Shown here in pieces: positions 24,686 to 33,738 of a stretch of 48,095 nt of DNA. The stretch lies in contig CALFEQ010000026.1 in NCBI GenBank assembly GCA_937949945.1, forward strand, positions 1 through 48,095, given 5' to 3'. A program made the position numbers and the translations under genes. The notes below the pieces were generated by a model that did not search any database, was not told the origin of the DNA, and saw only the letters and a program-made list of their open reading frames with translations. Each line of letters begins with the position of its first letter. Position 1 is the stretch's first letter. Origin of the DNA: an uncultured Myxococcales bacterium (GTDB lineage: Bacteria; Myxococcota_A; Polyangia; Polyangiales; Polyangiaceae).

Positions 24686-26407
24686 ATGCGCGCGGGGTCG
24701 CTCCTCATCTTCTGCATGGGCGTGATCGTCGTGGGGGGCTCGTGCGGCGGCTCGGAGGAGCCCGTGCGAACCTCCATCGTCACGAACCTCTCGGCGCCGC
24801 GCGGACTGCTCGATCGGGCGCAATCCCTCGAGCTTCGCGTCCTCGAGGGGAACGTCGGCTGCGACGAGGACGGCGGCGTCGTCACGATCGACGGCGACTC
24901 GAGGGAGATCGCGCGGCGGAACCTCGAAGCGACCCGATGCCCGTCCGGCGTGCGGTTCTGCGGGACGCTCGTCATCGAGAAGAGCGCAACGCCGCGCGTG
25001 TTCGAGGCGACGGCGAAGGACGCCGGCGGCGCGATCGTCGCGCTCGGCTGCGCGACCGCGACGATCGCAGCGGACGCCGTCCAGGTCGACATCCGTATGA
25101 CGCGCTACCTCGCGCCCGCGGTCTGCGGCGACGGGACGATCCAGCCGACGGAGCAATGCGAGCCCGGCGGCACGGACGTCTGCGACGACGCGTGCCAGTC
25201 GAAGGAGATCCTCCTCTCGATCGGAGCACCGGAGAACGGGACCTCGACCGGCAGGGCCGGCGACAAGACGGATCCCTTCTTCCTCTGGCCGCCCGGCGCC
25301 GGGGATGACGGACGCTTCGTCGCCTTCTGGACGGAACGCGCGGTTCCGAGCAGCGGCGGCACGCTCGACGTCGCGCTCCGTGTGATGAGCGCCGACCTCT
25401 CGCCTCTGTCGTCTCCGCCCGCGCTCGCGCGCGGCTCGATCTTCCTCGCGAACGGATCCGGGTTTCCGCCGGCGCCCGCGCCGAGGCAGCAGTCGCGTCC
25501 GCAGGCGGCCCTGCTCGGAGACACGTACTACGTCGTCTTCGAGAGCGACGACGCACCGAGCCTCGACATCCACATGCGCGCCCTCGATCGCGAGCTCCGC
25601 GAGAAGGGGCCGCTCCTCGTGGTCGACGGCTCCGGCGGCGAAGCGAACGTCCAACGAGCGCCCGCCATCGCCGCGAGCGCCGATCGACTCTTCGTGGCCT
25701 GGGAAGACCACGCGCAGGGAAGGATCGTCGGCCGCACCGTCACGCCGTCGGCGAACGGATCGTTTTCGTACACGCTCGGCAACCAGAACGACATCAGCAC
25801 GGGTACCGGAAACGAGAGCCCGCACGTCGCTTCCACCGGCGACGGCTGGGTCGTCGTGTGGACGAGCCCCACGGGCATCAAGCTCCGCGCGATCAACGCC
25901 GACGGCACACCCGCGGGCGCGGAGCTGACGGTGGACGGGACCGGCGCCGGAGCGGACGGAGCTCGAGTCGCGGCGCTGCCGGACGGCCGCTTCGCCGTCG
26001 TCTGGAGCGCCGGCGGTGACGTGTTCGTCCAGCGCTACGACGCGAAGGGGCGCGCCATCGAAGGAGATCGTTCTCGGCCCGTGAACGACGTCGTCACGGC
26101 CGGCGATCAGACGCAGCCCGCGATCGCCTCGACGCCGGCCGCCGGGGGCTCGTACGTCGTCGCGTGGCTCGACGTGGACACGGGGCACGTCCGCGCCCGC
26201 TTCCTCGGCGGCTCTTCGGGGTCCCTGTTCAACCACGTCGACGGACGGGCGACGGAGTTCCAGGCGAGCCGCGAAGACGGCCGCACGCGCGCTCGACCGG
26301 TGGTCGCCTCGGGCGGCTCGGGGCCCTTCGTCGCGATCGGATGGGAAGACACGTCCGCGAGCGGCGCCGGGATCGTCGTGCGGCGGTTCCCGCTCCCCTC
26401 GGAGTGA
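24686..26407 (+). CDS. Surface lipoprotein with myxobacterial Cys-rich motif and beta-propeller-like repeats
   Basis: A 573-residue protein. The signal ends VGGSC with probable lipid Cys20. An N-terminal domain of unknown type (25-145) is followed by a disulfide motif at 147-170 (CGDGTIQPTEQCEPGG, DVCDDAC), the pattern of the Myxococcus Cys-rich repeat. The remainder (190-570) has repeats of about 50 residues with hydrophobic strands and W/VVW cores (DGRFVAFWTERAV, DTYYVVFESDD, GDGWVVVWTSPTG, DGRFAVVWSAGGD), suggesting a beta-propeller. It is probably exposed on the outer membrane. The ligand is unknown. GAGG lies 6 nt before the ATG. The 3' end converges on the PilZ gene. Confidence 0.8.
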   Translation: MRAGSLLIFCMGVIVVGGSCGGSEEPVRTSIVTNLSAPRGLLDRAQSLELRVLEGNVGCDEDGGVVTIDGDSREIARRNLEATRCPSGVRFCGTLVIEKSATPRVFEATAKDAGGAIVALGCATATIAADAVQVDIRMTRYLAPAVCGDGTIQPTEQCEPGGTDVCDDACQSKEILLSIGAPENGTSTGRAGDKTDPFFLWPPGAGDDGRFVAFWTERAVPSSGGTLDVALRVMSADLSPLSSPPALARGSIFLANGSGFPPAPAPRQQSRPQAALLGDTYYVVFESDDAPSLDIHMRALDRELREKGPLLVVDGSGGEANVQRAPAIAASADRLFVAWEDHAQGRIVGRTVTPSANGSFSYTLGNQNDISTGTGNESPHVASTGDGWVVVWTSPTGIKLRAINADGTPAGAELTVDGTGAGADGARVAALPDGRFAVVWSAGGDVFVQRYDAKGRAIEGDRSRPVNDVVTAGDQTQPAIASTPAAGGSYVVAWLDVDTGHVRARFLGGSSGSLFNHVDGRATEFQASREDGRTRARPVVASGGSGPFVAIGWEDTSASGAGIVVRRFPLPSE

Positions 26408-26428
26408 TCTTCGCGGCCCCGACTCCCG

Positions 26429-26830
26429 TCAGTTCGGATCGCGCAGATACGCGATCGTTCGGATCACCTTCACGAGTCGCTCGCGCTCTTCGAGCTTCAG
26501 GTTGACGAACTTGATCCCCATGCCGGGGTTCGGGTTGTCGCCGTTGTCGCGAACGGGATTGACCCACGCGACGACGCCTTCGAGCTGGAAGCTGTCGGCA
26601 CCAGGCGGCGCGAACGTGAGCCGCAAGCGCGTGCCGGTCGTCAGGGGCTCGGTCGTGCGGACGAAGATCCCCATCTCGCTGATGTTCGTGATCGAGGCGA
26701 ACAGGAACGTATCGGAGGCGACACAGTCGACCGCCCACTCGACGTCGTAGCGATCGTAGTTGCGCCGATCGGCGACCTCTTCCTTCACCGCATCGACCGC
26801 TCCGGCCGTCTCATCCTTCGTGCCGCTCAT
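26429..26830 (-). CDS. PilZ-domain protein
   Basis: A 133-residue single-domain protein. The c-di-GMP-binding signatures are R23-x3-R27 (RNYDR) and N49-x-S51-x2-G54 (NISEMG), followed by a beta-barrel with GTRLRLTFAPPG, VAWVNPVRD and GMGIKFVNL. Both motifs are intact, so c-di-GMP binding is likely. M. xanthus has many such stand-alone PilZ proteins, some affecting motility and exopolysaccharide. It is cytoplasmic. It is convergent with the lipoprotein gene (21-bp gap) and downstream of the GT39-like gene, from which the repeat-filled 26831-27200 gap separates it. Confidence 0.9.
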   Translation of the reverse strand: MSGTKDETAGAVDAVKEEVADRRNYDRYDVEWAVDCVASDTFLFASITNISEMGIFVRTTEPLTTGTRLRLTFAPPGADSFQLEGVVAWVNPVRDNGDNPNPGMGIKFVNLKLEERERLVKVIRTIAYLRDPN

Positions 26831-26934
26831 GTTCCACGTCCACCTGGCCCGCCCGGTCGCTTTCGATGCCGTACCGAGAGCGGAGCCGAGATGCGACGCG
26901 CATAGCCCGGCACCGGGGTGGGCGCCACAAGAAA

Positions 26935-27195
26935 GTCCTCGGTCCTCAGTCCTCGGTCCTCGGTCTTCAGTCCTCAGCGCTCCTCCGTCCGCGCTCCTCA
27001 GGCCGAAGGCCCGATCGTTCGTTCAGGCATCGCGATCACACCAAGAATCGACCCGCCCGACGTTGGGCGCATCGAAGCCGGCGACGAACCGACCACGCGG
27101 AGTCGACGGCGATCGGGAACGCCGACGAGCGAGAAGGGCGAGCCGACGAGCGAGAACCGAAGCTGAGAACTGAGGACCGAGGACTCCGTCCTCGG
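26935..27195. repeat. Heptamer-bracketed intergenic element 4 (GAGGACT family) with terminal hairpin
   Basis: The left arm (26935-26978) reads TCCTCGG/TCCTCAG units. The right arm (27162-27185) reads inverted CTGAGGACCGAGGACT. About 183 bp lie between them. No gene is seen in the 370-bp gap. The right arm adds a perfect hairpin, CCGAGGAC / GTCCTCGG with a 3-nt loop (27177-27195), ending 5 bp from the stop codon of the GT39-like gene; this may terminate its transcript. Confidence 0.85.
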
Positions 27196-27200
27196 GACGG

Positions 27201-30200
27201 CTACTGCACCCTCAACGTCCCCGCATTCACGCGGTCGTCCTTGTCGCTCGGGCCCGACTTCACCTTCATGCGCTGATCCCCGATGAAGAAGCCGAGATAG
27301 ATGGTGTACGGGCCGGGGCTGAAGTTCGGCTCCAGGGTGAACTCGTGGTCGTCCACGATGACGTCGTCCGGGAGCCAGAGCGTCATCGGGTACTTGCCCT
27401 GACAGACCTTGTGGTCGCCGTTGTGGCGGCGGCGGAAACCGTCGATGTGGATGAACATCGTCCACTCCGTCGTCACCGGGGTGAGCACCTTGAAGTACGT
27501 CTTGAGGTGGTACTTCTTGCCCGGGCGCACGGTCTGAACGAGCCTTCCGTTCGCGTCGGTGATGTCGACACCGAGGAGCTGCAGCTTGTCGTCGAAGTTC
27601 GCCTCGATCTTCCGCTGCGGCTGGGGCGGCGTCGAAAGGACGATGCGCGAGAGCGGGTTCTGGTTCTTCTCGTTGTCCGCGAGGCTCGACGCGGCGAGCA
27701 CGATCTGACTCGAGCGCCCGTCGATGATCGGGAGGTTCTGCCCCGACTTCGTCCGCTCACGGTACGTGCGGTTGAGACGTGCGAGCTCCTCGGCGCGCAC
27801 GGCGAGGAACCGCCGCGTGCCGGGCTCACCGGCCATGAGCCAATCGAGCGCGCTCTGGGTGTCCTTCAGGATGAGGGGCTGGCCGCCCGCGTAGTACGCC
27901 GCCGTGCGCCCGCCGACCCCGAAGAGAGCGAGCGGCTCGTCACCACGTCGCGTCTTCCGGTAGCTCTCGAAGATCTCCTTCGGCGAGAGCTGGTTCGCGA
28001 GCGCCGGATAGTAGGAGAAGCAGAGCACCATCCCGACCGTCGCGGCGGAGAGCGCGAGGAAGGCCGGCCGGCTGCCGCGGAACACGCTCCCGACGAACCC
28101 GAGGACGAGGAAGAGGGCGACGCCCGAGGGGATCGCGAGCGCACCCGCCACGAGCGGACGGAAGCCGACCTTCGTCCACAGGAGCAAGAACACCACCGCC
28201 GGGACCTGCAGGTACATGAGCGGGGTCAGGACGAAGAGGCAGACCGGGCCGATGCCGTCGTCCAGCTTCTCGTTCGTGACGACGAGCTTGCCGGAAATGA
28301 GCTTCGGGACCGTCTCGAGGAGGCGTCCCTCCTTCAGACGCGCGGCGAGATCTTCGAACGGCTCGAACCCGCGCGTCGCCGCCCTCCCGAGACCGTCGCG
28401 GAGACGAGGCGCACGATCGAACGCCCAGACCCAGACGTCGCACCAGAAGTAGAGCGCGAAGATCGCGGCGAGCGGCACGAACGCCGTGACCCACCACGCG
28501 TTGAGGACGGCGTCGCGCATCTGCGAGCTGAGCGTCGGGAGCCACTTCGCGTGGTAGCGCGTCCCGACCCACACCGCGAGTCCGGCGAGGGACGCACCGG
28601 CGACCATGGCGAAGTACGCGAGAGCGAGCATGCCGTCCCAGGCGTCGCGCAGGGCGAGCAGCGCCCTCAGGTAGCCCTTCGGCTCGAAAGGCTCACGCTT
28701 CGGATCGCGCTCCACCCACGTCAGGAAGGCGACCGCCGCGAAGCCGAAGAGCACCACCGTCCAGATGGAGACCGAGTGGTTCTTGAAGCTCTCCGGGAAC
28801 GTCGCGCCCGCGACGACGTTGAAGGCGTGGAAGACCTTCTCGGGCAGCTTGCGCATCTCGTGATGCAGGAGCCCGAGCAGGACGAGCGTGCCGACGCCGA
28901 CCGCCACCGAGGGGTGCGCGCCGCGCTCGTAGTCGCGGAGGGCGATGCCGCAGACGGCAGCGAGGATCACCGGCGCGCAGAACGGGATCATCTCCGTCCG
29001 GGCCGCCATCCAGCCGTGGACGAGGAACGCGGCCGCCGCGCCGACGAGCAAGACGAGGCGCGTCTGGCTCTCGCGCTCGAAAGCGTCGGTCCTCACGCCG
29101 ACGGGCGACGCGAACATGCGGCCGAAGGCGAACGGCGCGAACGCGCTCCATGGCGCGAGCGCCGCCGCGATGTGACCGATCGTGAAGTCGAACGTCGGGT
29201 ATTTCGTCGGTGGCTTCATGAGCGCGCCGACGATGGGCACGGTCATGTCGTCGGCCGGCCTGCCGAGGGCGCTCAGTCCTTTCGCCATGAACGCGAGCCC
29301 GACGAGGCACGCCGCGGCGCCCGTCGCGTTCGCGAGCTTGTCGAACCGCTGTCCGTTCGCGACCGCGACGAGATACGCAGCGCCGACGGCCACCGCCGGC
29401 AGCGCGACGCCGATGATCGTGCCGCGCGTGTAGTAGCCGGCGACGAGCCCCAAGATCGCGAGCCCGAGCCAGGACGTGCGGATCCGACCGTCCGACGTAC
29501 CGCTCTTTGCTTCCTCGCGTCTCCCGAAGACGGCGACGGCGAGACCGCCGAAGGACATCGCGAGCGACGCCATCATCACGACGTCGCCGAGCATCGTGCG
29601 CGCCTGGACGAAGTAGAGGGGCATCGTCGTCAGCGCCACCGCGGAGAAGACGCCCGCGCGCCGGTCCACGAGCCGCGAGACGAAGGCATACGTGACGAGG
29701 ACGCCGATGGTGCCCCAGAGGGCGAGAGGCGCGCGACCGGCCCACTCCTGGAGCCCGAAGAGCTTGAAGCCCAGCGCGATCGACGTGAACGGGAGCTGCG
29801 GACGGCCGAGGTCGTTGAGGTACGGCAGGGAGTTGTCCGCGCCCTCGAGCGCGAGCTCGGTCGCGCCGTGGAGGTTCAGGGCGACCCGACGCGCGAGATC
29901 GGCGACGTTGAGCTCGTAGGGATCCCAGATGCCGCTCTTCGTGAGCGGAGGGAGCACGAAGAAGAAGAGGAAGGGAAGCGCGATCGCGATGGCGAGCGGA
30001 AGCCAGCGCGGGCCGCCCGCGGTCTCGTCCGCGAGCGGCGTCCCGACGACGGGCTCCTCCCCCGCCCTCTTCTCGGCCTCCTCGTTTCCCGAAGCATCCG
30101 CCGACGGGTCGGGCTCCGCCGGCTCCCCGTCGCTCCCGGGCGCCGACGCACGCCCCTCGTGCTCGTCTCCTGCTTCTCGGTCGATTCGACCCTTCGGCTC

Positions 30201-30242
30201 GTCGCCGGACGTGTCCGTCGGGGGCTTCTCGGAGTCGGCCAT
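27201..30242 (-). CDS. Glycosyltransferase family 39-like integral membrane protein (ArnT/PMT type)
   Basis: A 1013-residue protein. The N-terminal 80 residues are hydrophilic, acidic and probably disordered. Many TM helices follow (from about 82 to 720). The first periplasmic loop holds the acidic GIWDPYELNVADLARR segment, where GT39 enzymes place their catalytic Asp-Glu, and DLGRPQLPF. A soluble beta-rich domain closes the protein (about 880-1013). GT39 enzymes transfer a sugar from a polyprenyl-phosphate donor to protein, lipid A or other acceptors on the outer face of the inner membrane. The acceptor is unknown here. It is divergent from era, with direct repeats of GCAAGTCC just before its ATG. 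Confidence 0.82.
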   Translation of the reverse strand: MADSEKPPTDTSGDEPKGRIDREAGDEHEGRASAPGSDGEPAEPDPSADASGNEEAEKRAGEEPVVGTPLADETAGGPRWLPLAIAIALPFLFFFVLPPLTKSGIWDPYELNVADLARRVALNLHGATELALEGADNSLPYLNDLGRPQLPFTSIALGFKLFGLQEWAGRAPLALWGTIGVLVTYAFVSRLVDRRAGVFSAVALTTMPLYFVQARTMLGDVVMMASLAMSFGGLAVAVFGRREEAKSGTSDGRIRTSWLGLAILGLVAGYYTRGTIIGVALPAVAVGAAYLVAVANGQRFDKLANATGAAACLVGLAFMAKGLSALGRPADDMTVPIVGALMKPPTKYPTFDFTIGHIAAALAPWSAFAPFAFGRMFASPVGVRTDAFERESQTRLVLLVGAAAAFLVHGWMAARTEMIPFCAPVILAAVCGIALRDYERGAHPSVAVGVGTLVLLGLLHHEMRKLPEKVFHAFNVVAGATFPESFKNHSVSIWTVVLFGFAAVAFLTWVERDPKREPFEPKGYLRALLALRDAWDGMLALAYFAMVAGASLAGLAVWVGTRYHAKWLPTLSSQMRDAVLNAWWVTAFVPLAAIFALYFWCDVWVWAFDRAPRLRDGLGRAATRGFEPFEDLAARLKEGRLLETVPKLISGKLVVTNEKLDDGIGPVCLFVLTPLMYLQVPAVVFLLLWTKVGFRPLVAGALAIPSGVALFLVLGFVGSVFRGSRPAFLALSAATVGMVLCFSYYPALANQLSPKEIFESYRKTRRGDEPLALFGVGGRTAAYYAGGQPLILKDTQSALDWLMAGEPGTRRFLAVRAEELARLNRTYRERTKSGQNLPIIDGRSSQIVLAASSLADNEKNQNPLSRIVLSTPPQPQRKIEANFDDKLQLLGVDITDANGRLVQTVRPGKKYHLKTYFKVLTPVTTEWTMFIHIDGFRRRHNGDHKVCQGKYPMTLWLPDDVIVDDHEFTLEPNFSPGPYTIYLGFFIGDQRMKVKSGPSDKDDRVNAGTLRVQ

Positions 30243-30394
30243 GGCAAGTCCTGCAAGTCCAGGAAAAGGGGCGTTTGGCTCGAAGCGCAGGCGCGCGCAG
30301 CCTCAATACCGCATTCTTCGGCAGCGCCCAACACGCGGCTTCGACCGGGGCAGCCGCCGAACGCCAGAGCCCGTGCGGCCTCTCGGACTGTGGT

Positions 30395-31453
30395 ATGGAC
30401 CGCGCTCCCATGGCGCGCAGTGCTGGCTCGACTCGAAAAAGGGCTCCCGGCGAGGGCAAGGCCTCTCGTCGCGCGGGGGGAGCTCGACCGGAGCGCGCCC
30501 GCCCGCGTGCCGGGACCGTCGCCCTCGTGGGGCGGCCCAACGTCGGCAAGAGCACGCTCCTCAACGCCCTGCTCGGCGAGCGCATCGCCATCACGAGCCA
30601 TCATCCGCAGACCACGCGCGATCGCATCGCCGGGATCCTGACGGTGGACCGGACGCAATACGTCCTCCTCGACACGCCCGGGCTCCACAAGCCGCGCAAT
30701 CGCCTCGGGCAGCGCATGAACGACGTTGCGAGCGGCACCGCGGCGGAGGCCGACGCCGTCCTCTTCCTCGTCGACGTCGATCCGGACCCGGCGCCCGAGG
30801 TCCGCGAAGAAGACGAGCGGGCGTTCCGGTCGGTGCCGCCCGGCAAGCCCGTCGTGCTCGTCGTCAACAAGGTCGATCGCGTCAAGCAGAAGACCAAGCT
30901 GCTCGAGGTGCTCGCCGCGTACGCGAAGCTCTACGACTTCGCGGCCGTCGTACCGATCAGCGCGAAGAAGCGCGACGGCCTCGATCGGCTGCTCGCGGAG
31001 CTCGGCAAGCTCTTGCCCGAGGGCGAGCCGCTCTACCCGGAGGACGACCTCTCGGACAAGCCCGTGCGCTTCTTCGTCGCCGAGCTGGTGCGCGAGCAGA
31101 TCCTCCTTCGGACGCGACAGGAGGTCCCGCACGGGGTCGCCGTGACGGTCGACGCCTTCGAAGAGGGCAAGAAGCTCTCGCGCGTGGCGCTCACCGTCCA
31201 CGTGGCGAAGGAGTCCCACAAAGGGATCGTGATCGGCCAGGGCGGCAAGATGCTCGCGGCGATCGGCACCGCCGCGCGCGAGCGCGCCGAACGGCTGCTC
31301 GGCCAGCGGCTGCACCTCGACATCCGCGTGAAGGCGACGCCGGGGTGGTTCGACGACGCCGGCAAGCTGATCGAGCTCGGCTACGCCGACGACGGCCTCC
31401 CGCCGAAGAACGACTCATCCCGCGCACGCGCGAGAGCAGGAGCTGCCCGATGA
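30395..31453 (+). CDS. era: GTPase Era
   Basis: A 352-residue protein. The GTPase domain has G1 GRPNVGKST, G3 DTPGLHKP, G4 NKVD and G5 SAKK. The KH domain has GIVIGQGGKMLAAIG and ends LDIRVKATPGWFDD. Era binds the 3' end of 16S rRNA and helps 30S assembly. The family is usually about 300 residues; the excess is a basic Arg/Ala-rich N-terminal extension of about 35 residues before the first beta-strand. ATG 30395 is my choice; ATG 30410 is equally possible. The stop codon overlaps the ATG of der (ATGA). Confidence 0.95.
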   Translation: MDRAPMARSAGSTRKRAPGEGKASRRAGGARPERARPRAGTVALVGRPNVGKSTLLNALLGERIAITSHHPQTTRDRIAGILTVDRTQYVLLDTPGLHKPRNRLGQRMNDVASGTAAEADAVLFLVDVDPDPAPEVREEDERAFRSVPPGKPVVLVVNKVDRVKQKTKLLEVLAAYAKLYDFAAVVPISAKKRDGLDRLLAELGKLLPEGEPLYPEDDLSDKPVRFFVAELVREQILLRTRQEVPHGVAVTVDAFEEGKKLSRVALTVHVAKESHKGIVIGQGGKMLAAIGTAARERAERLLGQRLHLDIRVKATPGWFDDAGKLIELGYADDGLPPKNDSSRARARAGAAR

Positions 31454-32853
31454 CGAAGCATCACCCTTCCCGCAAGCCGCGCGCGTTGCCCGCCGGGTCC
31501 CACGGCTTGCCGCTCGTCGCGGTCGTCGGGCGCCCCAACGTCGGGAAATCGACGCTCTTCAACCGCCTCGCGCGCCGTCGCCTCGCGATCGTGCACGACC
31601 AGCCCGGCGTCACGCGCGATCGCCACTATGCCGACACGTCGGCCTTCGGCCGCGAATACACGCTCATCGACACGGGCGGGTTCGACCCCGACGACCGCGA
31701 CCCGATGAAGTCCGGCATCCGGAGGCACGTCGAGGCCGCGATCGAGGAGGCGGACGTCATCGTGTTCGTCAGCGACGCGACGGTGCCGCTCACGAGCGCC
31801 GACCGCCTCGCGGTGAAGCTCCTGCGCCGAACCGACAAACCGGTCATCTACGCGGCGAACAAAGCCGACTCGCCGAAGCTCGACGCCGACGCCTTCGAGC
31901 TCTACCGACTCGGCGTCGAGAAGGTCTACCCGATCAGCGCCCTCCACGGCCGCGGCGTCGGCGAGCTCGAGGCGGCGATCGTGGAGGCCCTGCCCGAGAA
32001 GGATGCCGCGCCGGACACCGGCGAGAAGATCCCGCGTGTCACGATCGCGGGCAAGCCGAACGCCGGCAAGTCGAGCCTCATGAACCGCATCCTCGGCGAG
32101 GACCGCATGCTCGTCGACGCGCGGCCCGGCACGACGCGGGACGCCATCGACGCGCTCGTCGAGCGCGACGGCAAGCGCTACGTCTTCGTCGACACGGCAG
32201 GCGTCCGCCGCAAGGGCAAGGTCACGAAGGCGGGAGACGCCATCGAAGCGGCGAGCGTCCACGCCGCCATCCAGGCGATGGAGCGCTCGAGCGTCGTCGT
32301 GCTGCTCGTCGACGCGAAGGAAGGCGTCGCCGAGCAGGACGCGAAGATCCTCGGGCTCGCCGCCGACCGCGGGCGCGGGATGGTCATCGCGCTCAACAAG
32401 ATCGATCTGCTCACCAAGGCCCAGATCGAGAAGGCCGAGGAGGACGCGCGCGACAAGATCTCGTTCGCGCCCTTCGTGCCGATCGTCCACGTCAGCGCGA
32501 AGACGGGCCGCGGGCTCGGGTCCCTCTTCTCCGCGATCGACCGCGTCTCGGAGTCCTTCCACCAGCGGATCCCGACCGGAGAGCTGAATCGCTTCTTCGA
32601 GCAGGTCCTCGCGACGCGTCCCCCGCCGACGAGCGGCGGACGCGCCCCTCGCCTGTACTACATCACGCAGGCCGAGACCGCGCCGCCCGTCTTCGTGGTC
32701 ATCTCGAGCTCGCCCGAGGCGGTGCACTTCTCGTATCAGCGGTTCGTCGTGAACCAGCTCCGGAAGCACTTCGGCTTCGAGGGCGTGCCCATCCGCGTCG
32801 TCTATCGCGAGAAGCGCCGCGGGAGGAAAGCGGAGGCCGACTCGGACGGGTGA
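31450..32853 (+). CDS. der: Ribosome-associated GTPase Der (EngA)
   Basis: A 467-residue protein with two tandem GTPase domains. Domain 1 has GRPNVGKST, DTGGFDP, ANKAD and SAL. Domain 2 has GKPNAGKSS, DTAGVRRKGK, LNKID and SAK. A C-terminal KH-like domain follows (RLYYITQAETAPPVF, FSYQRFVVNQLRKHF). Der is required for 50S subunit maturation. It is translationally coupled to era, so both subunit-assembly GTPases are made from one mRNA. A basic Lys/Arg-rich N-terminus of about 20 residues precedes domain 1. Confidence 0.96.
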   Translation: MTKHHPSRKPRALPAGSHGLPLVAVVGRPNVGKSTLFNRLARRRLAIVHDQPGVTRDRHYADTSAFGREYTLIDTGGFDPDDRDPMKSGIRRHVEAAIEEADVIVFVSDATVPLTSADRLAVKLLRRTDKPVIYAANKADSPKLDADAFELYRLGVEKVYPISALHGRGVGELEAAIVEALPEKDAAPDTGEKIPRVTIAGKPNAGKSSLMNRILGEDRMLVDARPGTTRDAIDALVERDGKRYVFVDTAGVRRKGKVTKAGDAIEAASVHAAIQAMERSSVVVLLVDAKEGVAEQDAKILGLAADRGRGMVIALNKIDLLTKAQIEKAEEDARDKISFAPFVPIVHVSAKTGRGLGSLFSAIDRVSESFHQRIPTGELNRFFEQVLATRPPPTSGGRAPRLYYITQAETAPPVFVVISSSPEAVHFSYQRFVVNQLRKHFGFEGVPIRVVYREKRRGRKAEADSDG

Positions 32854-33038
32854 CCGGCGCGGCGATCCTCAACTTGCCGCTCGTGGACCCGCCTTTGTCG
32901 AGGCAGGAATACGCGACCCTCGCGCACGAGGTCACGCTCCGTGACGACGAGGCACGCCGCGAGCTCGGCTACCGGCCCGTGATCAGCGTCGAGGAGGGGT
33001 CGCAGGAGCTCCGGCAGCCGCCATGGCTGCAAGAGTGA
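32850..33038 (+). pseudogene. C-terminal remnant of an NAD-dependent epimerase / 3-beta-HSD-type SDR protein
   Basis: A 62-codon frame opens with a GTG overlapping the der stop. The peptide YATLAHEVTLRDDEARRELG followed by YRPVISVEEG is the typical C-terminal end of extended short-chain dehydrogenases (a DxxKARRELGY-x-P-x-S-x-xEG-like pattern). The Rossmann fold with GxxGxxG and the YxxxK site are absent, and der coding sequence abuts it directly. It is best read as the left-over 3' end of a deleted gene. It could still be translated by coupling to der. Confidence 0.7.
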
Positions 33039-33042
33039 GCGC

Positions 33043-33624
33043 TCAGCGCCGGATCTCGCCGCACCCGATCCGCTCCCCCGCGTTGCCGCTCGGCTGCGAG
33101 CCGTCGTCGGGCTTGGCGTGGACGATGATGGCGCGGCCGACGAAGGAGTGCGGATCCCCGAGGCGCAGGTTGGCGCGCGGGGCGACGATCTCGAGGCGCC
33201 CGGCGCCGTTCGGGCCGACGTCGATGTTGCCGAAGTCACCGATGTGCCTCGGCGCCGTCGGCGGCAGCCCGTGCGGGTGACCGTCGGGATCGAAGTGGTC
33301 GCCCGCGCTCGAGGCGTCCGGAGCGCTGCAGTCCCCGTTCTCGTGGATGTGCACGCCGTGCTTGCCCGGCGACACGTTCGCGACCTCGACCACGACCTCG
33401 ACGCCGCCCTCCGGCAGCTCGGAGAAGATCGCCCTGCCGCTCAAGCTCGAGCCGCTCCTCGGCTCGATCCGGGTCTCGATCGTCGTACGCGCGGGCTCGA
33501 CGGGTCCGTCCTCGTGGATCGCGGGCGGCGTCGGGCTCGCAGGCGGGACGGGCTCTGCGCGACACGCGAGCGCCGCCACGAGCACGAACGAGGCTGTCGA
33601 CGCACGGACGAGCCAAGAAGTCAT
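33043..33624 (-). CDS. sodC: Cu/Zn superoxide dismutase, lipoprotein
   Basis: A 193-residue protein. The signal ends in the lipobox ALAC (Cys21), so it is probably anchored to a membrane on the periplasmic side. The SodC fold shows copper ligands His92 and His94 (HGVHIHENGDC), bridging His110, zinc ligands in the GDHFDPDGHPHG and APRHIGDFGN segments, and His169. Cys99 and Cys188 form the conserved disulfide, and Arg185 (GERIGCG) guides superoxide. All catalytic residues appear intact. AGGAGAGG precedes the ATG at 33624. It is on the same strand as the AsmA-like gene, 114 bp downstream of it. Confidence 0.95.
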   Translation of the reverse strand: MTSWLVRASTASFVLVAALACRAEPVPPASPTPPAIHEDGPVEPARTTIETRIEPRSGSSLSGRAIFSELPEGGVEVVVEVANVSPGKHGVHIHENGDCSAPDASSAGDHFDPDGHPHGLPPTAPRHIGDFGNIDVGPNGAGRLEIVAPRANLRLGDPHSFVGRAIIVHAKPDDGSQPSGNAGERIGCGEIRR

Positions 33625-33738
33625 GTGTCCTCTCCTGTGTTTGCCGCGTGGACGGTGATCGGAGACGCCTCGAAGCAGCATCCGCGCCCGCGCGCGTGAC
33701 GAGGCCGCACCACGACGTCGAACGGGCTCGCGCTCGCG

